From contig NW_025408671.1 of assembly GCF_020360975.1 (NCBI RefSeq), forward strand, positions 2,418,001 through 2,482,000: 64,000 bases of DNA. Direction: 5' to 3'. Source of the stretch: Hirsutella rhossiliensis. Its lineage: Eukaryota > Ascomycota > Sordariomycetes > Hypocreales > Ophiocordycipitaceae. This document shows positions 24,241 through 35,711 of this stretch, in pieces; the first letter of the stretch is position 1, and every line of letters begins with the position of its first letter. The notes beneath the pieces are model-generated. The model made no database searches. It saw nothing but the letters and a program-made list of their open reading frames with translations, and was not told the origin of the DNA. Position numbers and translations under genes: made by a program.

Positions 24241-27200
24241 CTACTTGCCCATTGGCCTGGAACTCGCCATCTCTCCGTAGCGGCCCCTGTGCTTGGTCGT
24301 GTCGTACGCCTGCAGCACGCGCGTCTGGCTTTCGTCGGCCTGCGAAAAAGCATAGCCACGCTGCTTACGCATCCGCTGCACCTGGCGCACCTTTCGGATC
24401 GCCTTTTGGAACTGCTCCATTCTAGACGGCCCGCTGTCAGCATGCCTTCCTTTCTTGGTGACGCGTCGCTCTCTTGCTCACCTTGGACGATAGTCCTGAA
24501 TGTTGTACTTTTGAATCTCCTGGATGTGGTGGTACGTCTGCGGAAAGTACATCCTCTTGGCGTACTTCCAGGCAAAGTCGCGCAGCAGACACAGCGTCGC
24601 CAACGCAATCGTCTGCAGCCAGAAGACGGGGCTCGTGAACAGGCGCGGCGGCACCCCGCGGTACTCGGTCGACAGGTTGATCATGGGGGCCACCGACGCG
24701 TACGCCGCAACAAAGACGTACCAGATGGCCATGCTGCCCGGGATCGCCAGCACGTGGTACTTTGTCCAGTTGTTCGTCACCAGCGCCGCCTTGCCCAGCA
24801 CCGTGAGCAGCACCGCCCCGTACAGCGCCGTCCCCCACACCCAGTGGCCGGCCGTCTTGCCGTCGCCCTGGATCAGGTCCCCGTACCAGATCAGCTGCGA
24901 GAAGATGTACAGCACGAGCGAGTGGTAGAAGGCGTTGCCGATCCACTCGGCAAACACCTTGAGCTTGAAGAAGTAGTTCTTCTGGCCCATCATGTACAGC
25001 TGCGGATACCGGTCCAGGAGCCGCGCCGAGATGAACTGGTCCAGGATGCCCAGCGCCAGCGGAGGGAGCACCGTGTAGAAGACGTTGTAAAAGGACAGCG
25101 TCCACGATTCGTAAATGACCTGTCCCGAGAAGACGTTTTGAAAAGTATACTGTCCATCGTGTTAGCACGCGATGCCTGCAACGCACCTCCGTCGCCGTCG
25201 CCGTCGACTCACCCAGAACTGAGTCATGTAGAGGGCAATGTTCTTGTAAAAGGAAAAAAGTATCGTCTTGCTCACGCGCTGGTAGCTCCAGGCTCCGTGG
25301 ACGAGCAGCAGCTTGCGCAGAAACCGGAACTGTGCAATGGCCACGTCGGCGCTCCGGGCAGCCTGCAGTCCCTCCTCGCCGCTGATGCCGACGCCAATGT
25401 GCGCCGCCTGGATCATGGAGACGTCGTTGGCCCCGTCGCCGATGGCGAGGAGGATGGATTCCTTCTGATACTTCCTGACCAGCTTCACCACCAAAGCCTT
25501 TTGCAGCGGCGACACGCGGCAGCAAATGACGGCCTTGCACATGACGGCCAGGTCGAGAAACAGCTTCTCGAGGTCCTTTTCCAGCGCATACGTCAGTGAC
25601 TTTCCGTCAATGATGAGCGCCAGCGTCTCCATCTCGATGGTCCCGTCGGCCTGGGTCCGGATGGCGTCCAGCTTCTTCTGCAGGTTGTCGCGCGTCGCCG
25701 CCACGGACTCCTCGTTGACAATCAGCAGCATCATGTCCTCGCTCAGAAGCTTGCAGCTCATGCCGATGTTGATGGCCGTCTCCTGTCGGTCGCCCGTCAG
25801 GACCCACACCTTGATGTTGGCCTGTTGCAGGGTGTGGATGGTCTCGGGAACACCGTCCTGGAGGCGGTCCTCGATGGCGGTGGCGCCGAGAAGGAAAAAG
25901 TCGTGCTCGATAATCTCGGCGGCCTTGTCCAGCTCCTCTGCGCGGTTGCCGCCGACGGTGGTCGAGGCCGTGTCGAAGATCTGATACCACTCGTCATACT
26001 CCTGCTCGGGGATCTCGCGCATGGCCAGGCACAGCGTCCGCAGGCCCTCCGAGGCGTACTCCTCGAGATGCCGCAGAGTCGCCTCCACGTGAGGGTTCTG
26101 GTCGTTGAGACGCTCCAGGATCACAGTGTCGGCTCCCTTGCAGTAGCATCGGATCTTGCCGTCAGGGCATCGGTAGATGGCCGACATCCTCTTGCGCGTC
26201 GAGTTGAACTCGCACACCGCCAACAGCTCGTACTCCAACTCTTGGCCGACTGCCTCGATGATGACCGACTTGGGCTTCCGGGCGGTGAACCGATAGCCCA
26301 GCTCCAGAGCGCCAGACACCAGCGCGCCTTCGTCGGGGGAGGCAGCCTGGTACTTGATCTGGCCCTTTTCCGTCATCTCGGGGATGACGGTGTGGCAGAT
26401 GGCCAGGAGGGCGAGGAAGTGGTCGATGACCGCGGCCGACTCGTGGCCTTCTCTCAGATTCGCCCTGAGCCTGTCAAAGTCGTATATCCCGTTTTCTCCG
26501 TCATCATGCGCGGTTGGCCGGCGGTCCTCGGGCACTTGTTCGGCGTACTGGATGCCTGCAATGCTACACTGCTTGAACTCCATCTGGTTGCACGTGAGAG
26601 TGCCCGTCTTGTCCGAGAAGACGTATTCGACCATGCCGAGCTCCTCGACCAAGCTCGAGGTGCGGCACGTGGCCGGCGTGTCGGACTTGTCGTGGTACAT
26701 GTCGAGGTCGTCGTTGATGAGGATTCCGTGCCAGTATTTGACCAGCTCTACCGTGACAAACAGGGAAATGGGCACTAGGGATGAAAACAACACCCAGTAG
26801 GTAACCATGTCTCTGGCAAACGTTCGTGTGACCTTTCCGGCGCTGTCGATACGGTCCAGATACAGGTAGTCGAACGAGTCGCCCTGCACGCTGCGCATGA
26901 CCAGGTCGCCGACGGTACATATTACACTCAGAATTAGCAAAGTGCCGACGAGTACCAGGACAAGCCAGTTGAGCTGCTTTTCCACCTTTGTCCGCTTGAT
27001 TGGGGCGGCCGTGGCGTTTCTCATCAGCTTGGTCTCGTGGCCGGTGAAGACGACGACTCCGTGTATCCACGGCGTGTTTCTCAAGGTAGCGCCTCTGAGG
27101 AGAAGCTGCTCCGGGTTGAGCGAGAGTTCCTTTTCCCCTCCCCCGGCCTGCATAGTGAGGGTCGCCTCGTAGGTGTAGAGGCTGCTGTTGGGCTGTTCAG

Positions 27201-28392
27201 ACTTGATGCGGCCCCCCAGTCTGCTGAGCTCACCGGGAGACACCATGGTGGACGTCTCCGGCAGGGCCTGCTTGATCTTCAAGTTGGTCTCACCGTCGAG
27301 GTTCGCTGTTTCGATATAACAGAGGCCTTCGGGCTCGGAACTCGCGAGCAGGACCAGATCGGCCGGGAAGGGCTCTTCCGACTCGACCCTAATGATATCA
27401 CCCACCGCAACGTTGATCCATTTGGTTTCCGCAAAACTGGTCCCGCGCAGGACGCGAGCCTTGGAGGTGTTGAGGGCGTTGTCGGCTTGCTTTCTCCGGT
27501 AGTCCTCCACCAGCTCCTTTCCCGCCGAGATCAACAGGACGATGAGCAAGGGCGCGATTGTCGTGTATCGGTTCGTGGGCGAGAGGCCGGGGATCTGCTG
27601 CAAGCCTGCGGTGAATAGGAAGAAGATGTTTGCGAATTTGGAAAACTGCTCGAGCAGGAACTTTGGCAGGAAGCTGGCGAAGTTGTATTTGGCCGTCGAT
27701 ATATGGTTGTCGACGTACTTGTTGGCGGCGTTGGCGGGCGGGTTGTTGAGATGGATGATGCGCGGGCCGAGGGTGGAGGGATCGGGCTTGCTTTTCCCAA
27801 AGCCAAACCTGAAGTTGCCCATGTCAAATTTCTTGCTCTTGTGGTCTTTTTGTGAAGCAGCCGACGGGGCGCCGCGCTCTTGGCCGGGCTCGGTCAGGGG
27901 CAAGTCCATCTCCGAGTAGCCTTCGCCCATGCCGAGCTTGTTCTTGACCCTGCCGAGAAGACCGCCGCCGAGGCTCAAGACACTATTCCTGTTTCTCGCC
28001 ATGTTCCTTGCCGAGGACGAAGGGGTCTGGCCAGCCATTCCGCCTCCTCCATGCTGGTAGTATGAATCAGCGTCGGCTGGGTAGTCGTCGAAGTCGTCGG
28101 CGTATCGCTGATGGCCGTCGAGGTCGGAGTGCTGGGTGCGGTGCCCTCGTTGGTCGGGCCCAGAGCGACTAGCCGACGGGCTAGATGCGCCCACGAAGTC
28201 GTCGTACGACACCGACGGTCGGCCCTGGGGGTCTTGGTCGTCGAGGGCGTGGGCTCGGATCAAATCGTCGTCGTTGAGGGCCGATCGCTGCCCGCCGCTG
28301 TACGCCGGCTGGTCGCTCTCGAGATCCAGCAGCAGGTCCTCGCGGGTCCCAGACGATCCGCCGTGGAGACGTCCGGGCGGTCTTCCAGCCAT
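24241..28392 (-). CDS. DRS2: P4-ATPase aminophospholipid flippase (Drs2 type)
   Basis: The model is complement(24241..24421, 24482..25149, 25213..28392), with introns of 60 and 63 bp and 1342 residues. A long polar N-tail precedes the first conserved block (NKYVDNHISTAKYNFASFLPKFL). The actuator loop DGET is at residues 366-369 and the phosphorylation motif DKTGT starts at D594. GDGANDVSMIQAAHIGVGISG marks the hinge. The C-terminal exons encode membrane segments 8-10 and a basic tail (MEQFQKAIRKVRQVQRMRKQRGYAFSQ), matching the Drs2 autoregulatory region. Drs2 flips phosphatidylserine and ethanolamine to the cytosolic leaflet in the trans-Golgi, with a Cdc50 partner. All catalytic motifs are intact. 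Branch points (CTAAC before exon 2) support the splice model. Confidence 0.94.
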
Positions 28393-29393
28393 GCCGGAAG
28401 ACGGGCGACGGTCGGGATGTCAGGCGGCGGAGTAGCGTCCGCGCATGCAGCAGAATCGACGACGGACGGCTTTGGGTTCGCGGGCAGTCTGGGCAGCGCC
28501 TCGGGCGGTGGAAGAGGGGAAAGAGAGGGACGAGAATCGGTCGTCGGGTGGGCGAATCGGAATGTGAGTCTTTTCCCCAGGTGGTGGTGATGCCGTGTCG
28601 CAGGCGTGGGATGGATGGCAAATTCGACCGTGTACGAGTCCAACGCACAGCCCCCTGCGTGCGCACAGTTGAACGGACCACGGGACTTCAAAGGAGGCTC
28701 GGCGTCATTCGTGGACCAACGCCTGCACTTTCTTTCTTTGTCCGGCAAGGCTAGGCGCTGGGAGGGGAGGCGGCACGAGGCTCGGGCTGGGTTTGCGGTT
28801 TGAGATGGCTTTTCTGCTGGACGCCAGCAGGCTCTGGATCACCATCAGCAGCCAGCCGCAGCCAAAGCAGAGTGCAGCACCCAATTGCTACAGCGCCCAA
28901 CCAACGCAATCTCTGATCCCCGCTACAGTGGAGGCCGCCTAAAGGGGCATCCCCCCTAAAGGTCCCTAGATTGGCCGCTGTCCGTGTCGAGCCCCAGTAA
29001 AGCAGCCGGGGGAATACCCAAAAATTCTAGGCCTGCAGCAATGTCCCGCCAACCGCCCAGCCACACCAACGCAACTGGCCGCGTTCCAAGCCTCGGCCCA
29101 AGTCCCGACGGGTCCCCGGGCGCCGGAGCCATGTATCCTGCCACGCGATCGCTGTGCCTCGTCACCGCCAGGCTAGCATCCGAGACCCCGGGGTACATGA
29201 ATGGCACTTCCTGCGACACGCCAGGGGGCCGCGGCGCAAAAGGCAGGTGTTTCGTCACCCTCCAGCCAAGCAGCCCGCGATCACCTCACCTTCAACGCCA
29301 CCCACCCACCAAGCCTCCACAGCGGTGACGACTTGGCCGGGCGGAATACGATACCCATTCTCCACCGCCCAGGCAGGCAGAATAGAAGCCGTC
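28393..29393. other. Divergent promoter region DRS2/CRIPT
   Basis: 1.0 kb between outward-facing starts. No gene or repeat recognised. CT-rich stretches lie just upstream of the CRIPT ATG. Confidence 0.5.
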
Positions 29394-29945
29394 ATGGTTT
29401 GTGCCAAGTGCCAGAAGCTCTCCAAGGGCACCACCCTCGCCACCCCCGATGTCAAGAAGAAGAGCGAGATGTACTACGGTTCACCCGCCGCCAGCTCCTC
29501 CGCTTCCTCCTCAAAGGCCAAGGGCACCGCCAAGCCGACGACTCTTGGAAACAGCGGAATCAGCAAGGTATGGAACATCTGTTGCTTCTGCCATCTCGCC
29601 GGAAAACTAATGCTGGGTACTGGTACAGAGCAAGCTCCTGTCCAAGTCAGCCAAGAACCCATATGCTCAGTACTCGAGGTCCGTGAAGCTCTCCGACTCA
29701 AGCCCTCGCAGCTGATGTTGTTTTCCATCTAGCTCTTGTTCCAAGTGCAAGTCCAAAATCACCCAAGGGCACACCTTTTGTCATACTTGCGCCTTCAAGA
29801 ACGACGGCAAGTAATGGCCCGTCCACTTCCTTGACACGCCTCGCTGACCAAAGCGCCTACAGCTTGTGCCATGTGTGGCAAACCGAACAAGAAGTCAACC
29901 TCGAAAGCACCTGTTGTATCCGGCCAAAAGTTCACCCTCAAGTGA
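29394..29945 (+). CDS. CRIPT-like cysteine-rich protein
   Basis: Four exons, 29394..29567, 29629..29678, 29733..29806 and 29863..29945, give 126 residues. The protein shows paired CxxC motifs: MVCAKCQK at the start, SCSKCKSK and FCHTCAFK in exon 3, and CAMCGK in exon 4, in the order and spacing of CRIPT (cysteine-rich PDZ-binding protein family), together with the conserved NPYAQYSS segment. In animals CRIPT binds PSD-95-type PDZ domains; the fungal role is not established. The third intron (29807-29862) must start with GC, not GT: only GCAAGT at 29807 keeps CAMCGK in frame, whereas the adjacent GT at 29811 would shift it. The family is short, so length fits. Confidence 0.85.
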
Positions 29946-30242
29946 AGCAAGACACCCGATGGCTTCCATGACATGATCCAGCAACGGCTGGCATCGAGTC
30001 TCGTCTTGCGTTGCGATATTGCTCTCTCGCCTGCTTGACAGGCTGCCACCATTCTCCTTAGAATATATGTCTACCAAAGTGGCAAGGCAAAAGGACCTGG
30101 TTGGTCCAAGACACTCGGCATCTCACGGCCGGATCAAAGCCAATTCGTGGCCCCACGCCTCCCTCATGCCGTGTCCTCCAAGTCTTTTTGTTCGCAATGC
30201 TATCAACGGCTCTTGGAACATAGCAACATAATCATCAAATCT

Positions 30243-31271
30243 TTACAAAGCCGACTTGACAGCTCCATTGAGTACACCATCCAGCCACTTGCCCAGCTGC
30301 TTGTTGACGTCGGCGCTTGCCTCGGTCGGCGCCCAGTGCGAGCTTTGAACCTCTCCCCTGGTCAACTTGGGCATGTACTGCTCCATGCCGATGGACATGG
30401 ATGGGGGCAGCGCCGTGTCGTTTGTCGCCGAGATGAACAGCGTCGGCATTTCCAGCGAGGTTTTCTTGCCTGCTAGCGGAAGCTCCTCCTCCCAGCTGAT
30501 CTTGCTAGTGCGATACCAGTTGAGCGGGCCATGCAGCTGCGGTGCTTTCTGGCGCATGTACTGCTGGACGTAAAAGTCGAGCTCATCGCCCGTCATCCCC
30601 TTGGGCCTTGCCAGCTTGGTCAGATTATCAAACAGAACGCCGCCGTTTTCGGCGGAAAAGCCCAGTTCGCCATTGGGACCAACCCCGCCATGCATGCCGT
30701 TGAGGAATAGGCGAACATTGTCCTTGCCCTGGAGGGTGTTTTCGACATCCGGGCCTCTGAGCTGCAGCTGATAGCGGAAGTTTGTCAAGTTGCCGGCCGC
30801 AATGACATCTTTGAGGTCGAGGTAGTCCTTCCTGGGCGGACTAAAAGGTGTGCAGAGGCTGAATACGGCCTTGATCAATTCGGGGTGCCACAAGGCGACA
30901 CGCCAGACAGCGGCACCTCCCCAGTCGTGTCCGCCGAGGATGATCTGCCCGTCGCCCACAAACTTGCCAGCGAGCTCCTTGATGTCGGCCGCTATGTTCT
31001 TGAAGGACCAGTCACGCACGTCTTCGGGGCAGTCGGTACCAGCGTAGCCGAGCATATCTGGGACGACGACGCGGAAACCCAGGGACATGAGATAGGGCAC
31101 CTGGTAGCGCCAGCCGAAACCTAGGTCCGGGAAGCCGTGGATGAGGAAGACGGTGTCGACGGGCGGCTGGTCCCGCGGCTCACCGACAATGTACGCATAG
31201 GTCTTGCCGCGGATCGTGGCGGTGGTGTTGCGGACCCGGGGATCGTTGGGGAGCAGCTTGCTGGTGTCCAT
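30243..31271 (-). CDS. Epoxide hydrolase, alpha/beta-hydrolase fold
   Basis: Intronless, 342 residues. The oxyanion-hole HGFPD motif is at residues 45-49. The nucleophile elbow GGHDWGG has D116 as nucleophile, as in epoxide hydrolases, where Asp replaces the Ser of esterases. A plausible acid is D285 (SATNDTALP) and the base is H312 (SSHWAPTEA). The family opens epoxides to vicinal diols in the cytosol or peroxisome. No signal peptide is visible, and the C-terminal SAL is not a clear PTS1. It is convergent with CRIPT (297 bp between stops). Haloacid or haloalkane dehalogenases share the fold, but the HGFPD/HDWGG pair favours epoxide hydrolase. Confidence 0.88.
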   Translation of the reverse strand: MDTSKLLPNDPRVRNTTATIRGKTYAYIVGEPRDQPPVDTVFLIHGFPDLGFGWRYQVPYLMSLGFRVVVPDMLGYAGTDCPEDVRDWSFKNIAADIKELAGKFVGDGQIILGGHDWGGAAVWRVALWHPELIKAVFSLCTPFSPPRKDYLDLKDVIAAGNLTNFRYQLQLRGPDVENTLQGKDNVRLFLNGMHGGVGPNGELGFSAENGGVLFDNLTKLARPKGMTGDELDFYVQQYMRQKAPQLHGPLNWYRTSKISWEEELPLAGKKTSLEMPTLFISATNDTALPPSMSIGMEQYMPKLTRGEVQSSHWAPTEASADVNKQLGKWLDGVLNGAVKSAL

Positions 31272-33129
31272 GACGTCGGAGTGTGTCTGTGGGGGTTGGT
31301 GGGAAGAATGGGTTCCCGTGTCTGTGGACGCTCGTCAGCACAAGCGTCTTGTCTAGCTCCAGAGCTGGCGTGCAACGGGTCGGTCAGACTCACCTGCAGA
31401 GCAGTCGGCAGCGGGAAGGGCGTGTGCCACGATGGAGGCGAATAGCGGGGTCAAGAGGACCACGGATGTCAGTTTGGACAACATGATGGCTCGACGGTCT
31501 CATACCTGCAATCGATTCCGAGACTTGGAGGCCGGTCTTTGGAGGTTTTATACATGCACCGTCGTGCGGGAGCAAGATGCCGTAAGGGGATCGACAGGGC
31601 CTCGGCGATGGCCAACAAGGCGCGCAGAGTAAGACAGGCGATTGTGACGAGAGACGAGGCTGGGTTGGGCTGCGTATGTACCTCGGTGTACAAGGTCAAG
31701 GCGACGGGGCGCTGGAGGTTATTCGTTGGCAGCAAGAGACTGTATCTCTGCAACGCCGCAGAGGCCAGGATCCGGGTTCACGCTCTTGCGGGTTTATTTG
31801 GGTTTATGTGAATTTCTTTGTTTCTCCTGGTTGGGGTAAGCACCGCTGCTCCGCCGGCACTTGTCGATACCCTCCCATCCCCGCGCTGTCCGTCCCGGGC
31901 GGGCGGGGCTGCAGCGAGCGGGCCGAGGTCGTCGCGCACTCGGGCTTCGGGCTTCGGCCCCCAGTGGTCCATCCGGCTTGGACCGCGGAGGGCGAGCGAG
32001 CACCAGCCATTTCGTCCACCACCATGCCGCGTTGTACATCAAGCACGCCCCTTGCCCTCGAGCACATTCTCTTCTTCACCGTGGACACAGCATGTCATCT
32101 GTCATGCATGGGCGAAAGCTGTGCCGTTGCCTCTTCGTTGATTGCTGAGGGCGGTATTAAGAAAGCCCGAATCAGGGTAGACAGTGCCTGTTAGTGATGG
32201 CCTCGTACGGACTGCGCTGTAGTTCCAAGTCCACTCGCTCGGTCCCTCTCACAGCTCCGACAGAGAAAGGCCGGCAGCTGGGCCGAAAGACGACAGGCAA
32301 GGTCTCTGTCGCGCTCCGGCGCAGGCGGCCATTGCCGCATTGGTAAGCTGCATCTGCATCCTCCGCCCGTCATGTCTTGGTTTTTTCCCACTCTGGACAT
32401 CGAGGGACGGAAGCCGGCTGATGGTCCTCGGCCATGCACTGCGCCCACTTCCCTACGGATCGGCAGTTGCTGTGCCATCTTACGTCCGACGTATCCCAGG
32501 CAGATTCTACATAATACCACGCACGCGTGCATCCGTAGCACAGGCGGCGTGGGCCGTACAGTGCCCCCGAATGGATGAGCAAACTCCAGGGGCTTGGGCA
32601 ATGACGCGGCATTTGTTGCTTCGTGCTTCCGGCAGCCGAGGCATTGCATTCTGTCGACCGGGGCAAGGGATTCTGAGCCACGGCGGACGCAACCTTGGCC
32701 GGCCGTCCGCCAAAAGTCCGACCAGCAAGTCACGCAATCCTGCGTCCTTGATGATGATTCTTGCATTCATGCTCCGGCATATCGGGTCCTTGCCTTGCCA
32801 TCTCCCGGGAAGCAACGGAAACCACGGCCTTAGCTTATGCTACTCTCTTCGCCCTGCTTTAGGCTTTGGGCTTTGGGCTTTGGTATTGTTTGTTTCCCTC
32901 GTGGACATCGTTCTCGATTAATTCTTCCAGCGCCGAGGCTTGCCGTCCAGGTAAAAGCAGAAAAACAACCGGCGAACTGTGCTGTTCATGATACCAAGCC
33001 ATTGACCAGAGTAGCTGCTCTGAACAACCAGAGCCGAGTACTTGATCCCAGTACGCCAGCAAGAAAACTTTGCAAGGCGACTCAGCACCAGAGGGCAGAG
33101 CGACCGACATCAAGAGTCTGCGTGACGCA
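31272..33129. other. Intergenic, no gene recognised
   Basis: About 1.86 kb between the epoxide hydrolase start and the pinin-like stop. Overlapping short frames of poor composition only. A small GCTTTGG tandem lies at about 32860-32885. Confidence 0.55.
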
Positions 33130-34181
33130 TCAGTAAATAACTGTGTCCTCTTCAGCCTCGACCAAGACATCACCCGAGTCGTCGTGCATGTCGTGGACTG
33201 GCGCAGCCGTCTTCTTGACAGCATCCTCTGCTGGCTCGTGTTGCGCCGCCTTATGATGCTGTGCTGGCGATGGCGCGGCGTCCGAGTCCCTCCTCGACCC
33301 GTACCGCTTCAGGTGCTGCTCCTTGCGTCCTTTGAAGTCCTCGAGCTCTCTGGAGATGCTGGCCTTGCAGTTGCGGACCTGGGCTTCGATAATGTCCTTT
33401 TCCCTGCGGCTAAGTCTTCGCGGCAGGAAATACTGCCGATGAGGTGAGCAAACGGTGTCCGCTACCTAGTAGGACGCTGGGACAAAGATCACATACGATC
33501 TCGGGCGTCGATCTCGTTTGCAGAAACTGCGCCAGCTTCAACGTCTTGGCGTGCCTGCTGCGCATCTGATTCGCGGGATCGTCCCTCGGTCAGTATGACA
33601 GAGCGACAGCATCTTTCGTCCGTTTGATTCGACGTACCACTCGCTCTTCCCACGTAATCTGCTGCTCCATGCGAATATCATGCAGCGCCGCGCGTTTCTC
33701 TGCACGCTTCTTGTCCTCCTCGGCGGCCTGCTGCTGCATCTTGTCCCGCTGGCGCCGCTCAATCTCCTGGCGGCGTCGCTGCTGGGGGTTGCTGGTCTTC
33801 TGGCTGAGCGTGTTCAGGAGGCCGCCAAACAGGCGCTTTCCGCGCTGTTTCTCCTCTTCCGTCGCACCCGAAGGCCTCCGCCCTTGGTCAGAACTCTGCT
33901 TGCTGTCCCGGGATTCAGGTCTGCGGTCGGGCGAGGTCGATCGGACGAGCATTTCGTCGCGCTCTTGCTTGGATCGCTTCGCCGTGCCATCGTCCGAGCG
34001 TTGGGCGGAGGACATCTTCCTCTTGCGGCTTCCATCCTCCACAGGGCTCTTCCCGCGCGCATCCGACGGCGGCGTCGGAGCTTCAGCGGAACGCTCTCTG
34101 CAAGCGACGGTCAAGGTGTTAGAGCTTGGGGCAGGCCAGGTGGCAAGACTGGAGGGCTGCGCACTCGTCTTCGGTAGCCAT
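33130..34181 (-). CDS. Pinin/SDK/MemA-domain protein
   Basis: The model is complement(33130..33432, 33497..33565, 33638..34097, 34165..34181), with 282 residues. The first exon is only 17 nt and encodes MATEDE. The domain core, RGKRLFGGLLNTLSQ followed by RRRQEIERRQRDKMQQQ, continues across introns into MRSRHAKTLKLAQFLQTRSTPEI and YFLPRRLSRREKDIIEAQ, which is the pinin_SDK_memA consensus. The N-terminal third is basic and Ser-rich; the C-tail is acidic (DDSGDVLVEAEEDT). In animals pinin is a nuclear-speckle and exon-junction-associated splicing regulator. Introns of 64, 72 and 67 bp have clean GT-AG ends. It is divergent to RDS3, another splicing gene. Confidence 0.87.
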
Positions 34182-34797
34182 TTGCCCGGCGCTTGCTTCT
34201 CAAAGTGTCATGATACTGGGTGCTCGAGCGGACTAGGTTTGTTCAGCGAGAGGCGCGTAGCTGAAGCTCTAGCGATGTGGCTGATGGTGTCGGAGAGACG
34301 GGCGGCTGGGGTCGTTTTGGAGTTTGGAGCTCGTCTTTGTGCGAATGAAATGGGGAGGCGCAAGATGAAAGCTCCCGTAGCACCTTTCTCGTCAGGTGGT
34401 GATCCGATCGACAGGTACCTGCAGGCCCGCTTTGCATACCAAAGGTACCTAGATACCTATATTGCTACGCTGGGGCAACGCGTGGGGGGTTTTTATCGAC
34501 GATAAGCTCTCCTCCCCACCAGTGAGGCTCCATGATTGGCTGACGCGCCGAGGTTCCGCGTACTGTCGAAGACGGCAGTGAATCACGGACAAGGCTGAGA
34601 AATCAACCCCGAGGCCAGACGAAACCCCCATTTCTACAGCTCGGCCGGCTGCTGCTTTCCCCGAACCTGCATTGTCGTCACGTACTCCCTACACGGAATT
34701 TATCCAGCTTCAAACAGCGCTGCTTCGTTCTTCTTCATCTCCTCATCCTCTCCACGTGCGATACACATCTCCAGCTCAACTGAACTAGTCCAGCATC
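34182..34797. promoter_or_regulatory. Divergent promoter region pinin-like/RDS3
   Basis: 616 bp shared by two splicing-factor genes transcribed outward. A GGTACCT-containing cluster lies at 34412-34462, close to the middle. Both first coding exons are 17 nt. Confidence 0.55.
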
Positions 34798-35318
34798 ATG
34801 TCTCGCCACCATCCGTGAGTCTCCGTTTTCCGCTGACGGTCACAGTACTAACCTCCCGGGCAGCGATCTCGTCATGTGCCGCAAGCAGCCCGGCATCGCC
34901 ATCGGCCGCCTCTGCGACAAGTGCGACGGCAAATGCCCCGTCTGCGACTCTTACGTCCGTCCCACGACCCTTGTCCGCATCTGCGACGAGTGCAGCTTCG
35001 GCAACTATCAGAACAAGTGCGTCGTCTGCGGCGGCGAGGGCATCTCGGACGCTTTCTACTGCTTCGAGTGCACCCGCCTCGAAAAGGACCGTGACGGCTG
35101 TCCCAAGATCATCAACCTGGGCAGCTCGCGTACGGATGTACGCTTCCCTCTTTCCTCTACCCTCTAGCTCCCTTCCTGCCCGACGCTATTTGCGTCCCTA
35201 CTCCTAATCCAATGTTTGCGGGCGTGTTTTTGAATCGAAAAATTGAGCATAGCGCTGACAATGCTGTCTTTTGCAGCTATTTTACCAAAAGAAAACGAAT
35301 CGGTCTACAAATTACTAG
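34798..35318 (+). CDS. RDS3: PHF5A/Rds3, SF3b spliceosome subunit
   Basis: Three exons, 34798..34814, 34864..35137 and 35277..35318, give 110 residues, exactly the usual length. The sequence [51 protein letters not shown] and [19 protein letters not shown] shows the full set of CxxC pairs that bind three zinc ions in a knotted fold. The last exon encodes [10 protein letters not shown]. Rds3/PHF5A sits in the SF3b complex of U2 snRNP and helps clamp the branch-point helix. The first exon is 17 nt, with branch point TACTAAC in intron 1. The 139-bp second intron is the longer one. Confidence 0.96.
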
Positions 35319-35711
35319 TCATGGAGCGCCCTGGGTTGGGCCTCAGGACCATGCGGAGGGAATGGGGATAATAAAGCAGAGCGGAACTTTCTTGCCTGGC
35401 AGCTGGTGGTTTTTTGCTCATAGAGCGCTCGGCGTTGACGGCGTAAGGGGAGACGGGGCACGTCAAGTCATCATGCCACGTTGAACGACCGTACGCGGCC
35501 ACACAGGAATTGAAATTTGTTTTTTGTCCAAGGGTGCACCACTATGTACTTTGAAGCTGCCGTCTCGCAGTTATGTGGTGATTCTCAAGTCATGTCGGTG
35601 CGTGAAACCCTCACACTGCTACTCGTGGATGCCTTATCCAAACCCATACAACGCCAAGAAATGCAAGGAGATTTTAGTACAGCAAGGGAGGCGGTGTCCT
35701 CATCGACCAGG
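35319..35711. other. Intergenic between convergent RDS3 and PEX26
   Basis: 393 bp of 3' flanking DNA. Nothing recognised. Confidence 0.6.

Noticed and set aside
24289..25599. 436-residue open frame on the plus strand
   Set aside because: Exactly antisense to DRS2 exons; an artefact of high GC3.
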